Origin: DATCZS01 sp036525795
Lineage (GTDB): Bacteria > Actinomycetota > Acidimicrobiia > Spongiisociales > ZC4RG35
Reading direction: 5' to 3'
Length of the DNA: 36,990 bases
Assembly: GCA_036525795.1 (NCBI GenBank)
Contig: DATCZS010000141.1
Location: 1 to 36,990 of the forward strand
In this document: piece after piece, positions 7,185 to 15,511 of the stretch
Numbering within the stretch: the first letter of the stretch is position 1
Layout: the number at the start of each line of letters is the position of its first letter
Program-made: the position numbers and the translations under genes
The notes under the pieces: model-generated
Databases searched by the model: none
The model's input: only the letters and a program-made list of their open reading frames with translations
Told to the model about the DNA's origin: nothing

Positions 7185-8192
7185 GTGCGGCGTTCCCGCA
7201 TCACCGGAATCGGTTCCTACCTGCCTCCCCGGGTCGTCACCAACGACGATCTCGCCCAGATGATGGACACCTCCGACGAGTGGATCACCCAGCGGAGCGG
7301 GATCCGGGAACGCCGCTGGGTCGATGCGGAGACCACCACCACCGATCTGGGGCTGGAGGCGGCGCAGAAGGCCATGGCTTCTGCATCGATAGAGCCGGGT
7401 GACATCGACATGATCCTGTTCGCCACCCTGAGTCCCGACCACGAGTTCCCCGGGAACGCATGTTTCCTTCAGGCCAAGATGGACCTCCCCGGCATTCCGG
7501 CGATGGACGTTCGTCAGCAGTGCACGGGATTCGTGTACGCCATGTCGACCGCAGACGCCATGATCAGGGCGGAGAACGCCGACACGGTGCTGGTGGTCGG
7601 TGCGGAGGTCCACTCCAAAGGGCTCGATCTGACGACCCGGGGCCGAGACGTGTCCGTGCTCTTCGGCGACGGCGCAGGGGCGGTGGTCGTTCAGGCCACC
7701 GACGTCACCGATCCGGGATCCGACTCCCATGTCCTGTCGACCCACCTCCACGCGGACGGGTCCTTCGCCGATGCGCTCTGGCTTCCGGCTCCCGGCATGG
7801 CGTATGAGCGGTTCATGAGCGAGGGTCTGGTGGCGGAGGGCCTTCACTTCCCGCAGATGGACGGTCGCAAGGTGTTCGTGAACGCCGTCGTCCGGATGCC
7901 AGAGGCCGTGGAGGAGGCGCTCGCCGCCAATGAGCTGTCCGCCGACGACGTCGACGTCTTCGTCTTCCACCAGGCGAATCTGCGCATCATCGAGGCGGCC
8001 GCCCAGCGCCTTGGCGTGCCGAAGGACAAGGTGGTGAACACCATCGACCGCACCGGCAACACGACCGCCGCCACGCTGCCGATCTGTCTCGATGAGGCCG
8101 TGAAGTCGGGCCGGCTCGAGCCCGGGATGCTCGTGGCCGCCGCCGCCTTCGGCAGCGGGTTCACCTGGGGTTCGATGCTGATCCGCTGGTGA
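7185..8192 (+). CDS. fabH: 3-oxoacyl-ACP synthase III (FabH-type ketoacyl synthase)
   Basis: A 335-aa protein, standard KAS III length. The catalytic triad is visible as Cys113 (QQCTGF), His262 (FHQAN) and Asn292 (GNTTAAT). The N-terminal SYLPPRVVTND and DEWITQRSGIRER are family signatures, as is FGDGAGAVV. KAS III condenses acyl-CoA with malonyl-ACP to start fatty acid synthesis. There is no acpP or fabF next to it, so it could be an accessory copy for branched or unusual primers, or a thiolase-like FabH. The start is a GTG preceded by GAAAGG. It converges with the gene ending at 8194, leaving 1 nt between stop codons. Confidence 0.88.
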   Translation: MRRSRITGIGSYLPPRVVTNDDLAQMMDTSDEWITQRSGIRERRWVDAETTTTDLGLEAAQKAMASASIEPGDIDMILFATLSPDHEFPGNACFLQAKMDLPGIPAMDVRQQCTGFVYAMSTADAMIRAENADTVLVVGAEVHSKGLDLTTRGRDVSVLFGDGAGAVVVQATDVTDPGSDSHVLSTHLHADGSFADALWLPAPGMAYERFMSEGLVAEGLHFPQMDGRKVFVNAVVRMPEAVEEALAANELSADDVDVFVFHQANLRIIEAAAQRLGVPKDKVVNTIDRTGNTTAATLPICLDEAVKSGRLEPGMLVAAAAFGSGFTWGSMLIRW

Positions 8193-8193
8193 G

Positions 8194-8772
8194 TTACGGG
8201 CCGCCGAGCGGAATGGCTCCGATCCCCAGCTGGTCGTCTCCGGGGTCGGATGACGCGCGGAACTCGACGCCGCCGGCGCGGGTGGTGGAGTCGATCGAGG
8301 CAGGGCGGCCGTCGGAAACCAGGGACAGGTCCGCGAGGACGGCGCGGCGCTCGGTACGGTCCAGCTGGGGCGCGGCCACCCGGACCACGAGTTCCAGCAC
8401 GGTCAACACCGATTCGATCCCGTCCCGTCCGGGGCTTCCCAACGCCGCCAGCTCCACCACCGGGCGGGGGGCGTCGGCATCGGGGTCGACGCGCGCCACG
8501 ATCACCAGGTCCTCGCTCCATGCGAACCCCACCACATCGTTGGTGGTCTGCTGGAGGTCGCCGATCCGGTGCTCCGGGCTGCCGACGTCGAGGGCTGCTT
8601 CGTTCCATGCCAGCGCCAGCGAGTCCTCGTCGAGACCGAGGGTGGGTTGGCCTGTCCTGGTGGCCACGTAGACGGTGATCAGCGCCGCCAGCACCAGGCC
8701 GTAGCCGAGGATGTGAGGGAGCGGGTTGGCTTCGGGGAGCTTCGCCCGCCTGCGTCGGAGCAGAGACGGCAC
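8194..8772 (-). CDS. Single-pass membrane-anchored protein of unknown function
   Basis: A 192-aa protein from the GTG at 8772. Basic residues (RRRRAK) precede one hydrophobic helix at about 23-40 (ILGYGLVLAALITVYVA), with the rest probably outside the membrane. The outer part has regular hydrophobic strands and a DPDADAPRPVVELAALG segment but no motif I recognise. This start was chosen over upstream ones because they run into the divergent Nif3 gene, and because TATCGT sits 6 nt before it (leaderless pattern). Confidence 0.6.
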   Translation of the reverse strand: MPSLLRRRRAKLPEANPLPHILGYGLVLAALITVYVATRTGQPTLGLDEDSLALAWNEAALDVGSPEHRIGDLQQTTNDVVGFAWSEDLVIVARVDPDADAPRPVVELAALGSPGRDGIESVLTVLELVVRVAAPQLDRTERRAVLADLSLVSDGRPASIDSTTRAGGVEFRASSDPGDDQLGIGAIPLGGP

Positions 8773-8778
8773 CCGGCC

Positions 8779-8784
8779 ACGATA
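8779..8784 (-). promoter_or_regulatory. Leaderless-type -10 box (TATCGT)
   Basis: TATCGT, 6 nt, then the GTG at 8772 on the minus strand. It is back-to-back with the Nif3 promoter; the two start codons are only 47 bp apart. Confidence 0.5.
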
Positions 8785-8805
8785 CGGGGACGGCGCTCGA
8801 AGGGG

Positions 8806-8811
8806 TACGAT
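8806..8811 (+). promoter_or_regulatory. Leaderless-type -10 box (TACGAT)
   Basis: TACGAT, 7 nt, then the GTG at 8819. Confidence 0.5.
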
Positions 8812-8818
8812 CGCCGCC

Positions 8819-9913
8819 GTGACGTCTCCAACAGTCTCCGAGGTCCTGTCCCTTCTCTCTCCGAGGATCCCGTTCGACAGGGCGAGCGACTGGGACGTCT
8901 CCGGCCTCCATCTCGGCGACGCCTCGCATTCGGTTGGCCGGCTGGGCGTCTGCCACGAGCTGACCGACGAGGTCATCGACCGTCTGGCCGAAGCACGGGT
9001 CGATGCGGTCGTCGTCTATCACCCGCTGGTGTTTCGTCCCACCCGCACGATCACCGCCGGACCGGGACCCGGGGGTCGAGCCTTCCGCCTGATCAGGGAG
9101 GGCATCTCGGTGATCGTCGCCCACACGGCCTTCGACATGGCGGCCGGAGGTACGGCGGACGCTCTGGCCTCGGCGCTGGAACTGGAGGAGGCGAGGCCGT
9201 TCGGGCCGGCCGAGGCGAGTCCTCAGGTCAAGGTGGTGACGTTTGCCCCGGCCGACGCCGTCGAGGCGCTGGTGGACGCCATGGCGTCGGCAGGCGGTGG
9301 GACCATCGGCAATTACTCGGCCTGCCACTTCCGGGTGGAGGGAGTCGGAGGCTTCGACGCGGGTCCCGGGAGCACGCCGACCGTCGGAGGGCACGGGCGC
9401 AACCGGGAGGCCGAGTCGCGCATCGAGATGGTCGCGCCGGCAGGGGCTCGGGATGGGGTCCTGGCTGCGCTGGTCGATGCCCACCCCTACGAGGAGCCCG
9501 CGTACGACGTGTACCCGGTCAGGTCCAATGAAGGGTTCATCGGACGGATCGGAACGCGACCCGGGTCGCTGTCGGAGCTGGTCGATCTGGTGGGGACGAA
9601 GCTGGGTGGGCACGGCCTGCGGGTGGCGGGAGACCGGACGGCGGCGGCCGGCGCCGTGGCCGTGGTCCCCGGGAGCGGCGGCTCGTTCGTTGCGGCCGCC
9701 GCCCGTGAAGGCGCCAAGGTGCTCGTCACCGGAGACGTGCCCCACCATTCGATGGTCGAGGCCCAGGACAGGGGCATGGCGGTGGTGGACGCCGGTCACG
9801 CCGCCACCGAGCGTCCCGGGATGACGGCGCTGGTTTCCACCGTGGCAGGCGCCGTCGGAGACGCGGTCGAAGTGGTCGACCTGACCGGGATCGACCCGAC
9901 GCCATGGCGGTAG
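8819..9913 (+). CDS. Nif3-like dinuclear metal-center protein with YqfO middle domain
   Basis: A 364-aa protein. The two Nif3 halves carry the expected metal ligands: YHPLVF near residue 63, AHTAFDM near 101, and DAGHAATE near 324-331. Between the halves is a PII/CutA-like insertion containing HPYEEPAYDVYP, as in the longer YqfO-type members. These proteins form hexameric toroids and have a GTP cyclohydrolase I type 2 label of uncertain value. The GTG at 8819 gives the usual N-terminus. The following gene encodes a zinc-ribbon coiled-coil protein, a pairing conserved in many bacteria. Confidence 0.85.
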   Translation: MTSPTVSEVLSLLSPRIPFDRASDWDVSGLHLGDASHSVGRLGVCHELTDEVIDRLAEARVDAVVVYHPLVFRPTRTITAGPGPGGRAFRLIREGISVIVAHTAFDMAAGGTADALASALELEEARPFGPAEASPQVKVVTFAPADAVEALVDAMASAGGGTIGNYSACHFRVEGVGGFDAGPGSTPTVGGHGRNREAESRIEMVAPAGARDGVLAALVDAHPYEEPAYDVYPVRSNEGFIGRIGTRPGSLSELVDLVGTKLGGHGLRVAGDRTAAAGAVAVVPGSGGSFVAAAAREGAKVLVTGDVPHHSMVEAQDRGMAVVDAGHAATERPGMTALVSTVAGAVGDAVEVVDLTGIDPTPWR

Positions 9914-9916
9914 CCT
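9911..9916 (+). promoter_or_regulatory. Putative -10 box (TAGCCT) embedded in the Nif3 stop codon
   Basis: The TAG stop of the Nif3 gene is also the first half of TAGCCT. A start about 7 nt later would give a leader of about 22 nt with GGAG 6 nt before the ATG at 9945. Confidence 0.35.
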
Positions 9917-9944
9917 TCCCCGAAACGATCGAGATGGAGCACTG

Positions 9945-10652
9945 ATGGAGATCCCCGCCCTCGCCGACCTCCTCGACCTCCAGGCCGTCGACCTCGAAAT
10001 CGACCGTCTCCTGGAACGACGCCAGAGCCTTCCGGAACTCGCCGAGTATCGGACGGCCAACGCCGCCCGGCTGGCCGCGGAGTCAGAGCACGGCGAGCTT
10101 GCCTCGAGCCTCCGCTCGTTGGAACTGGATCTCGACAAGGCGGAAGGCGAACTCGAGATCCTCGAGGCGCGTCTCTCCGAGACCGAGACCCGTCTCTTCG
10201 CGGGAGGAATGAGCGCGCGGGAGACGGAGCACAAGCGGCTCGAGGTCCAGTCTCTGAAGGGACAACAGGAGGCGATGGAGGAGAAGGTGCTCAAGCTTCT
10301 CGACTCCCGCGAGCAGCTGCAGGCGCAGACGACTGCTGCCGAGCAGGTGGTGGAGCGGCACCGGGCCGATGAGCAGGCGCTGGAGTCGGCGATCTCGGCC
10401 GCCTGGAAGGACATCGACCTCCAGATCGGACGCAAGGAGGCGCGCAAGGCGGACATCGTTCCGGTGATCCCCGGCGACTTGTTGGCCCGGTACGAGAAGC
10501 TGCGGCGGACAAAGGAAGGAGTGGCGATCGGCCGGCTGGACAACAACCAGTGCGGAGGTTGTCATCTGATGCTCTCCACCACCGAGCAGGTCGAAGCCGC
10601 CAAGAGCGACCCACCCCTCTGTGTCCACTGCAGGCGCATCCTGGTGCTGTGA
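9945..10652 (+). CDS. Coiled-coil protein with C-terminal C4 zinc ribbon (CT398/DUF164-like)
   Basis: A 235-aa protein. Residues about 10-170 are rich in heptad Leu, Glu, Lys and Arg and should form a long antiparallel coiled coil. The C-terminus has a four-cysteine zinc ribbon: CGGC near 203-206 and CVHC near 226-229, spaced as in the CT398 family. The ribosome binding site GGAG is well placed. CT398-type proteins have been linked to secretion or RNA-related roles in other phyla, without a settled function here. Its position right behind Nif3 supports the family call. Confidence 0.85.
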   Translation: MEIPALADLLDLQAVDLEIDRLLERRQSLPELAEYRTANAARLAAESEHGELASSLRSLELDLDKAEGELEILEARLSETETRLFAGGMSARETEHKRLEVQSLKGQQEAMEEKVLKLLDSREQLQAQTTAAEQVVERHRADEQALESAISAAWKDIDLQIGRKEARKADIVPVIPGDLLARYEKLRRTKEGVAIGRLDNNQCGGCHLMLSTTEQVEAAKSDPPLCVHCRRILVL

Positions 10653-10683
10653 GGTACGCCCATTCGGTGGGGGGATTCGAGCC

Positions 10684-11199
10684 GTGATCGCCTGGCACCT
10701 GGGCGGTGTGATCTTCCTGTTTCGCTGGATCTTTCGCGACCCGAAGGTCGACGTCCGCTTCCTCGCGCTCGGGGCGCTGATCCCGGACCTGATCGACCTG
10801 CCGGTGGGGACGCTGCTGCTGGCAGAGCGCTACTCCACGGGCGAGCTGTGGTTCCACTCCCTGGTGGTGCCGTCGGTCACCGTTGCCGCAATCCTGGTGC
10901 TCACGCGTCGAGGGCGGCGTCGCCGGGCGTGGATGGCGCTGGCGGTGGGGATGCTCTTCCATCTCGTTCTGGACGGAATGTGGACCTCGACCGAGACTTT
11001 TCTCTGGCCGTTCTTCGGGATCGACTTCCCCCGCGGCCCCCATCCCTACTGGGCGGGCGCCTGGGAGAGAGCCACGGGGGATCCCCTTCGATGGGTGCTG
11101 GAGGCCATGGGCGTCGCCTATCTGATCGGCCTGGGGAGGCGCGCGGGTCTCTCGGATCCGGACCGGCGCCGCCTGCTCCTCGCCGAGGGGCGATTGTGA
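10684..11199 (+). CDS. YdjM-like membrane-bound metal-dependent hydrolase
   Basis: A 171-aa protein from the GTG at 10684 (GGTGGGGGG lies upstream; an in-frame earlier start would overlap the zinc-ribbon gene). Four or five hydrophobic helices carry polar residues typical of the YdjM/PF04307 family: ALIPDLIDLP near residue 36, WFHSLVVPS near 58, and GMLFHLVLDGMW near 88-99. Members are inner-membrane proteins with a putative metal site; substrate unknown. It sits 31 nt behind the zinc-ribbon gene and 7 nt before a lipoprotein gene, so the genes are probably co-transcribed. Confidence 0.7.
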   Translation: MIAWHLGGVIFLFRWIFRDPKVDVRFLALGALIPDLIDLPVGTLLLAERYSTGELWFHSLVVPSVTVAAILVLTRRGRRRRAWMALAVGMLFHLVLDGMWTSTETFLWPFFGIDFPRGPHPYWAGAWERATGDPLRWVLEAMGVAYLIGLGRRAGLSDPDRRRLLLAEGRL

Positions 11200-11206
11200 G
11201 GCCGCG

Positions 11207-11884
11207 ATGAGACGGTCTGCGCTCGCCGCGCTCGCCCTCCTCGTCCTTGGTGGGGGTTGCGCGCCGGACCAGACGATCGACGGGCCGACCACCAGCGTGG
11301 CGGCCGCCGTCGGGGCGGCCTCGCCCGAACTGGCCGTGTCCGAGCTGTTCCGGCTGCTTCGGCGCCAGGATGTGGGCGACGTTCTGGCGTTGACCGCCCC
11401 CGACCAGATGGTGGTGGTGGCACTGGCGGAAGGAGTGGCGGTCGACGATGCGCTGCTCCTGCAGAGCACCGGCGTCGACGCCATCGCCCGCAACTTCTGG
11501 ACGGGGTTTCGGTCGAGCGTGCTCGAAGCCCTGGGCGAGGAGACCATCGAGGTTCGAATCGGCGAGGTGGAGAGGTTCGTTGCCGGAGGCGTGCGGTATG
11601 CCCGGGTCCCCGTCCTCTTTCCGCTGGACGGGCTCGGCAGGGATTTCTACGCGGTAGAGGTCGGCTCTCTCTGGTCGATCGACGTCGTCGCCAGCTTCGC
11701 CGCAGCCCTCGTCCCGAAGATTCCCGAGGTGGCCGACGCCGTGCGCCGCCACCCGGACGCGTCGGCGCTGGCGGAAATCCTGCGAGGGCTCGACCCCAGC
11801 CTCGAGGCGGTCGGCCAGGACGACGAGCTGGATGTGTCCATCCGTCAGGCGGTCATCGCCGCGCTCGAGGCGATCCGCCGCTGA
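11207..11884 (+). CDS. Lipoprotein of unknown function
   Basis: A 225-aa protein. An N-terminal signal RRSALAALALLVLGGGC ends in a lipobox with Cys18. The mature part has an NTF2-like feel, with short helices followed by strands (VSELFRLLRRQDVGDVLALTAPDQM), but no motif settles the fold. The ATG is preceded by GAGG and lies 7 nt after the previous stop. It converges with the LLM gene, leaving 37 bp between stops. Confidence 0.65.
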   Translation: MRRSALAALALLVLGGGCAPDQTIDGPTTSVAAAVGAASPELAVSELFRLLRRQDVGDVLALTAPDQMVVVALAEGVAVDDALLLQSTGVDAIARNFWTGFRSSVLEALGEETIEVRIGEVERFVAGGVRYARVPVLFPLDGLGRDFYAVEVGSLWSIDVVASFAAALVPKIPEVADAVRRHPDASALAEILRGLDPSLEAVGQDDELDVSIRQAVIAALEAIRR

Positions 11885-11921
11885 CCGAAGCCAGAGGGGC
11901 AGGTGCCGCTTCCGGGCGAGG

Positions 11922-12905
11922 TCAGACAGAGCGCAGTCGGGGGAGCACCTCGGCTCCGAGCATCTCTATCAGTCCCTCCTGATCGAGCGAGGTCATCTGG
12001 ATGGTGACGACATCCGCTCCCAGTTCGTCGACGAGGGGCATGTACGTCTCGACGATGTCGTCTGCGGAGGACACCATGGCGTAGCGTCCGAGGACCTCTT
12101 CGCGGGGAAGCTCGTCTGCCCTCTCGCGCAGCGTCAGGGGATCCACCGCCTCCAGCCGTCCCGGGGCCCGGAGTCCGCGCCATGAGGAGAGCGCCTCCCA
12201 CGCCTCGTCGTCGTCGCGAGCGAAGATCGACCATCTCGTCGCAAGGATCTTGGGCGCGGGCCGCCCCGCCTCGGCTGCGGCTTCCCTGGCCGGCGTCACC
12301 ACGTTCTCGATCGTTTCGGCAGGGACCTTGACCGAGGTGATGATGCCCTCGGCTTTCTGTGCCGCCAGGGCGGCGGACTTGGGCCCACCGGCCGCCAACC
12401 AGATGGGGACAGGTCCGATCGGGGGCGAGTACAGCTTTGCCCGGTCGGTGCGGTAGAACTCGCCCTCGTAGGTGAGCTTCTCGCCGTCGAGCAGCCGGCG
12501 CATGATCTCCAGCGCCTCGGACATCCGGGCCGCCCGTTCCCTGTATGGCGGGAAGTGATAACCAAGTGGGCCCTCGTTGATGTTCTCACCCGTTCCGACC
12601 CCGAGGTTGAACCTCCCGCCGCTCAGGCGGTCGAGCGTGGCGGCTGCCTGCGCCACCAGGGCGGGATGGAAACGCCAGAGGGGGGTGGTGACTCCGGTGG
12701 CGAACGCCAGGTTCGACGTCGCCTCGGCCATGGCCCCGATGGTGGAGAAGGCGAAACCCGCCGCCGATCGGTCGTCGACCCAGGGATGGAAGTGTTCGGA
12801 GACCACCACCATGTCGAACCCGGCAGCCTCGGCCAGCCTGGCGTGGCGCACCAGTTGCTCGGGCTGCCATTGCTCATGCCCGCAGAAGTAGGCGAACGTG
12901 GTCAT
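11922..12905 (-). CDS. LLM-class F420-dependent oxidoreductase (G6PDH-like)
   Basis: A 327-aa TIM-barrel flavin/F420 enzyme. It begins TTFAYFCGHEQWQPEQL and has VSEHFHPW near residue 37, TGVTTPLWRFHP near 70, and GVGTGENINE near 104, matching the F420-dependent glucose-6-phosphate-dehydrogenase-related branch of the luciferase-like monooxygenase superfamily. The substrate may differ. The ATG at 12905 has GGAGG about 7 nt upstream and overlaps the stop of a short upstream frame as ATGA. It is the last gene of a minus-strand operon that starts at 16113. Confidence 0.85.
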   Translation of the reverse strand: MTTFAYFCGHEQWQPEQLVRHARLAEAAGFDMVVVSEHFHPWVDDRSAAGFAFSTIGAMAEATSNLAFATGVTTPLWRFHPALVAQAAATLDRLSGGRFNLGVGTGENINEGPLGYHFPPYRERAARMSEALEIMRRLLDGEKLTYEGEFYRTDRAKLYSPPIGPVPIWLAAGGPKSAALAAQKAEGIITSVKVPAETIENVVTPAREAAAEAGRPAPKILATRWSIFARDDDEAWEALSSWRGLRAPGRLEAVDPLTLRERADELPREEVLGRYAMVSSADDIVETYMPLVDELGADVVTIQMTSLDQEGLIEMLGAEVLPRLRSV

Positions 12906-13018
12906 CGACGATCCTCCGGTTCGGTGTGGCACCGACCATAGATCCGAATGGGCTCGTCGACATCGTCCACGCCCGGGAGTTCTCCCCAACCCGCGTCGAA
13001 GTCGGGGACCCGACTCAT
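12902..13018 (-). CDS. Possible 38-aa peptide between permease and LLM genes
   Basis: This short frame starts with an ATG overlapping the permease stop (TGATG) and ends in a TGA overlapping the LLM start (ATGA). Such double coupling is what one expects of a real gene in this operon, where other junctions are equally tight. The peptide is acidic in the middle (GWGELPGVDDVDEPIRIYG) and has one Cys and one His near the end. No ribosome binding site is seen, so it would depend on re-initiation. It resembles nothing I know. Chance overlap is possible. Confidence 0.4.
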   Translation of the reverse strand: MSRVPDFDAGWGELPGVDDVDEPIRIYGRCHTEPEDRR

Positions 13019-14295
13019 CACGGCCGGGTGCGAGAAAGGAGAGTCCAGGCCAGGCGCCAGAGAAGGCCGGCGGCGATCACCACGGCTCCGGTGAGCCAGA
13101 CGGCGGGATCGACGAAAAAGGACAGGAAGACACACGAGGCCAGGCCGGCCTGCGAGATCCAACGGGGGAATCGCCTCGCCTCGACCGGGAGGCGCAGTGC
13201 GGCCCAGTTGGTGATGGCGTAATAGAGGAGCACGGTCATGGCCGAGAACGACCAGGTGAGCCGAACGTCTCCCACCAGGGTCACGGCGGCGACGAGGGCG
13301 CCGGTGAGGATCACCGCCGGGACCGGCGACCCGGCCTCCGACACGCGGGCGAGCGATGCGGGCATGTCGCGCCGGCGCCCCATCGCCAGCCACACCCGCG
13401 ACAATCCGAGCACGAGGTTCAACAGCACCCCGAGCATCGCCACCACCGCTCCGATCTCGACGAGCCTGGCGGCGAGAGGCGACGCCAGCAGTCCGGCGAG
13501 AGGGGCGCCGGGAGCATCGTGGGCCGCAGAGATCGGACCCCACGACGAGCGGCCGATGCTCCATCCGACCGCCGCCACCACCGTGTAGAGGACGGCGCTG
13601 ATCGCCAGGGTCACGATCACCGCCCGCGGGATCGTTCGGGCGGGGTCCCTCACCTCTTCGCCCAGGGTGGCGATCCTCCCGTACCCCGTGTAGGCGACGA
13701 ACATGAAGGCGGTGGCCGACAGCAGACGGTTCCATGCGGGTGCGTCGGTTCCGGGCGTGACCGGCCCCCATCCTCCTGCTGCGTCGAAGAGGCCCGCCGC
13801 CACGAAGGTGAGCAGTGCCCCGATCGCCGTCGCCACGAGGACGGCGTTGACACCGGTGGTCCGCCGTACACCGGAGAGCACCAGGGCGGTGACGGCCCCC
13901 GCCACTCCCACCGCGACCGGGACCGTGAGCGCCTCGTCTGCTCCGAGCAATGCCAGTCCGTACCCGGCGAACCCGAGCGCCGCGGTCGACGCCGACGCGG
14001 TCTTGGCGACGAGGAAGAGCACCCCCGCCGAGTATCCGAGCCACGGGCTGAGCAGGCGGTACCCGTACTCGTAGGTGCCCCCCGCCACGGGATGGGCGGC
14101 GGCGAGCTGGGCGGACGAGAGTCCGTTGAAGGTGGCAACGACCGCGGCCAGGGGTGTTGCCACCAGAATCATCTCCCGGGCCGCCCCCGCTGCCACCGCG
14201 AGAGAAACGAACACTCCGGTTCCGATGATCGATCCCAGCCCGGTCACGACGGCACCGAACAGGCCGAGGTCGCGCCGGAGGGAGCCGGCGTTCAT
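13018..14295 (-). CDS. APC-superfamily amino acid permease
   Basis: A 425-aa protein with about twelve membrane helices. GLGSIIGTGVFVS (residues about 19-31) is the classic helix 1 unwinding motif of APC transporters, and GEEVRDPARTIPRAV near 213 is the conserved loop after helix 6. It lies 22 nt downstream of the SCO1664-like gene and is coupled to the next frame, so it belongs to the same operon. The amino acid carried is unknown. Confidence 0.85.
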   Translation of the reverse strand: MNAGSLRRDLGLFGAVVTGLGSIIGTGVFVSLAVAAGAAREMILVATPLAAVVATFNGLSSAQLAAAHPVAGGTYEYGYRLLSPWLGYSAGVLFLVAKTASASTAALGFAGYGLALLGADEALTVPVAVGVAGAVTALVLSGVRRTTGVNAVLVATAIGALLTFVAAGLFDAAGGWGPVTPGTDAPAWNRLLSATAFMFVAYTGYGRIATLGEEVRDPARTIPRAVIVTLAISAVLYTVVAAVGWSIGRSSWGPISAAHDAPGAPLAGLLASPLAARLVEIGAVVAMLGVLLNLVLGLSRVWLAMGRRRDMPASLARVSEAGSPVPAVILTGALVAAVTLVGDVRLTWSFSAMTVLLYYAITNWAALRLPVEARRFPRWISQAGLASCVFLSFFVDPAVWLTGAVVIAAGLLWRLAWTLLSRTRP

Positions 14296-14317
14296 CGGCG
14301 GGCCATCGGAGGGGTCG

Positions 14318-15004
14318 TCACCACACAGGCCACGGAACCGGTGGCCGGTCGATCGGTGGATCGGGGTGGATCGGCCGACGAAGGAGGCTGCTCACCCGGG
14401 TGCAGAGGGCCTCCGACTCGGCGGGGGTGAGCAGTTCGGCGACCCGCCCCGCGAACCCCTCCGCCAGGGCCGCATCGAGTCGGGCGACGGCCTCCACCAC
14501 CGGATCGGGCAGAGGCAGCCCGGCGAATCCCCACATCACGGTGCGCAGCTTGTCGTCGGAGTGGAACGTGAGCCCGTTGTCGATCGCCCAGATCCTGCCG
14601 TCCGTGCGGTCGTGCAGAAGGTGCCCCAGCTTGCGGTCGGCGTTGTTGGAGACGATGTCGAGAGCGGCGATCGGCCACAACTGCGGGTCCATCTTCGGCT
14701 GGAAGAGCGGCCGGGGGTCGAAATCGGGGTCCTCGTCGAGAAACTGCTGGGCCGATCCTGGCCCGAAGGGGCCGTCGGCCAGCACGGTGCGGGGGACCAC
14801 GTCGAGGCCCATCGCCCTGGCCGTCTCGTATGTGAGCACCTCCCGGACCGCCAGCGTCCTCCACGGGAAGTCCCACAGCGGCTGCTCTCCCCGCTCGGGC
14901 TTGTAGACCCAAAGGCTTCCGTCTGCGGCGGCGGCGAGCACGGTCGTGTTCGAGGCATGGGGGAGGTGCCCGATCAGTTCGACCAGTGTCAGCCGGTCGC
15001 TCAT
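14318..15004 (-). CDS. SCO1664-family protein, PI3/PI4-kinase-like fold
   Basis: A 228-aa protein. A kinase-like layout is visible: a lysine strand SLWVYKPERGE near residue 31, EVLTYETARAMGLDVVP near 55, a catalytic-loop-like DIVSNNADRKLGH near 115, and a metal Asp in WAIDNGLTFH near 138. This matches the actinobacterial SCO1664 family, predicted from sequence to resemble PI3/PI4 kinases. It follows DUF3090 by 6 nt and the phosphatase gene before that, the conserved actinobacterial trio. Substrate and true activity are not established. Confidence 0.8.
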   Translation of the reverse strand: MSDRLTLVELIGHLPHASNTTVLAAAADGSLWVYKPERGEQPLWDFPWRTLAVREVLTYETARAMGLDVVPRTVLADGPFGPGSAQQFLDEDPDFDPRPLFQPKMDPQLWPIAALDIVSNNADRKLGHLLHDRTDGRIWAIDNGLTFHSDDKLRTVMWGFAGLPLPDPVVEAVARLDAALAEGFAGRVAELLTPAESEALCTRVSSLLRRPIHPDPPIDRPPVPWPVW

Positions 15005-15010
15005 CGACGG

Positions 15011-15511
15011 TCAGCCGCGATGGTGCCCGTTGCGGGCAGGGCACTCGTGGCCGTCCGGGTTCATCGGGAGCCTGCACCACCGGCAGGTGGGCCTGCCGGC
15101 GGCCACCACGTCGAGACCGACCTGCGCCATCGCCCGAAACTGCTCGGGGGCGATCACGAAGCGGATCCCGTCGTCGTCCTCGGCCGAAGCGACGGCGATC
15201 GTCAACAGCTCCGACTCCGACATCCCGATCGAGATGTCACCCACCCGGAAACGCTCGCCGTCGACGCCCGGATCGATGACTTCGAGGTCTCCGGCGAGGA
15301 TCGCGTCCACGGCGGCCTGGTCGGAGGTGATGCCCCGGGCGTCCAGGATCTGCAGCCCCTGTTCGGCCAGCGCCGCAACCTGTTGTTTCTCGGCGAGGAG
15401 GGTGTGGGTCACTCCGGACGCGGTGACCTGGAGATAGAAGCGGCGGTTGCCCGGCTCCCCGATCGCGCCGGCGACGAACCGCTCGGCCGGTCCGAGATCT
15501 TCTATCGCCAT
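15011..15511 (-). CDS. DUF3090 family protein with C-terminal zinc knuckle
   Basis: A 166-aa protein. The N-terminal part (FVAGAIGEPGNRRFYLQ, LLAEKQQVAALAEQGLQIL) is characteristic of DUF3090. The C-terminus ends CRWC...HEC, a likely metal-binding knuckle. The ATG at 15511 overlaps the end of the phosphatase gene by 10 bp. The surrounding trio suggests that phosphorylation and dephosphorylation of one substrate is its setting. Confidence 0.8.
   Translation of the reverse strand: MAIEDLGPAERFVAGAIGEPGNRRFYLQVTASGVTHTLLAEKQQVAALAEQGLQILDARGITSDQAAVDAILAGDLEVIDPGVDGERFRVGDISIGMSESELLTIAVASAEDDDGIRFVIAPEQFRAMAQVGLDVVAAGRPTCRWCRLPMNPDGHECPARNGHHRG

Noticed and set aside
7844..10546. 900-codon minus-strand open frame
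   Set aside because: It is antisense to fabH, Nif3 and the zinc-ribbon gene, and its translation is Arg/Ser/Pro-rich with no motif. GC-rich coding DNA leaves such frames open by chance.
12898..14430. 510-codon plus-strand open frame
   Set aside because: Shadow of the APC permease and SCO1664-like genes; low-complexity Gly/Arg/His composition.
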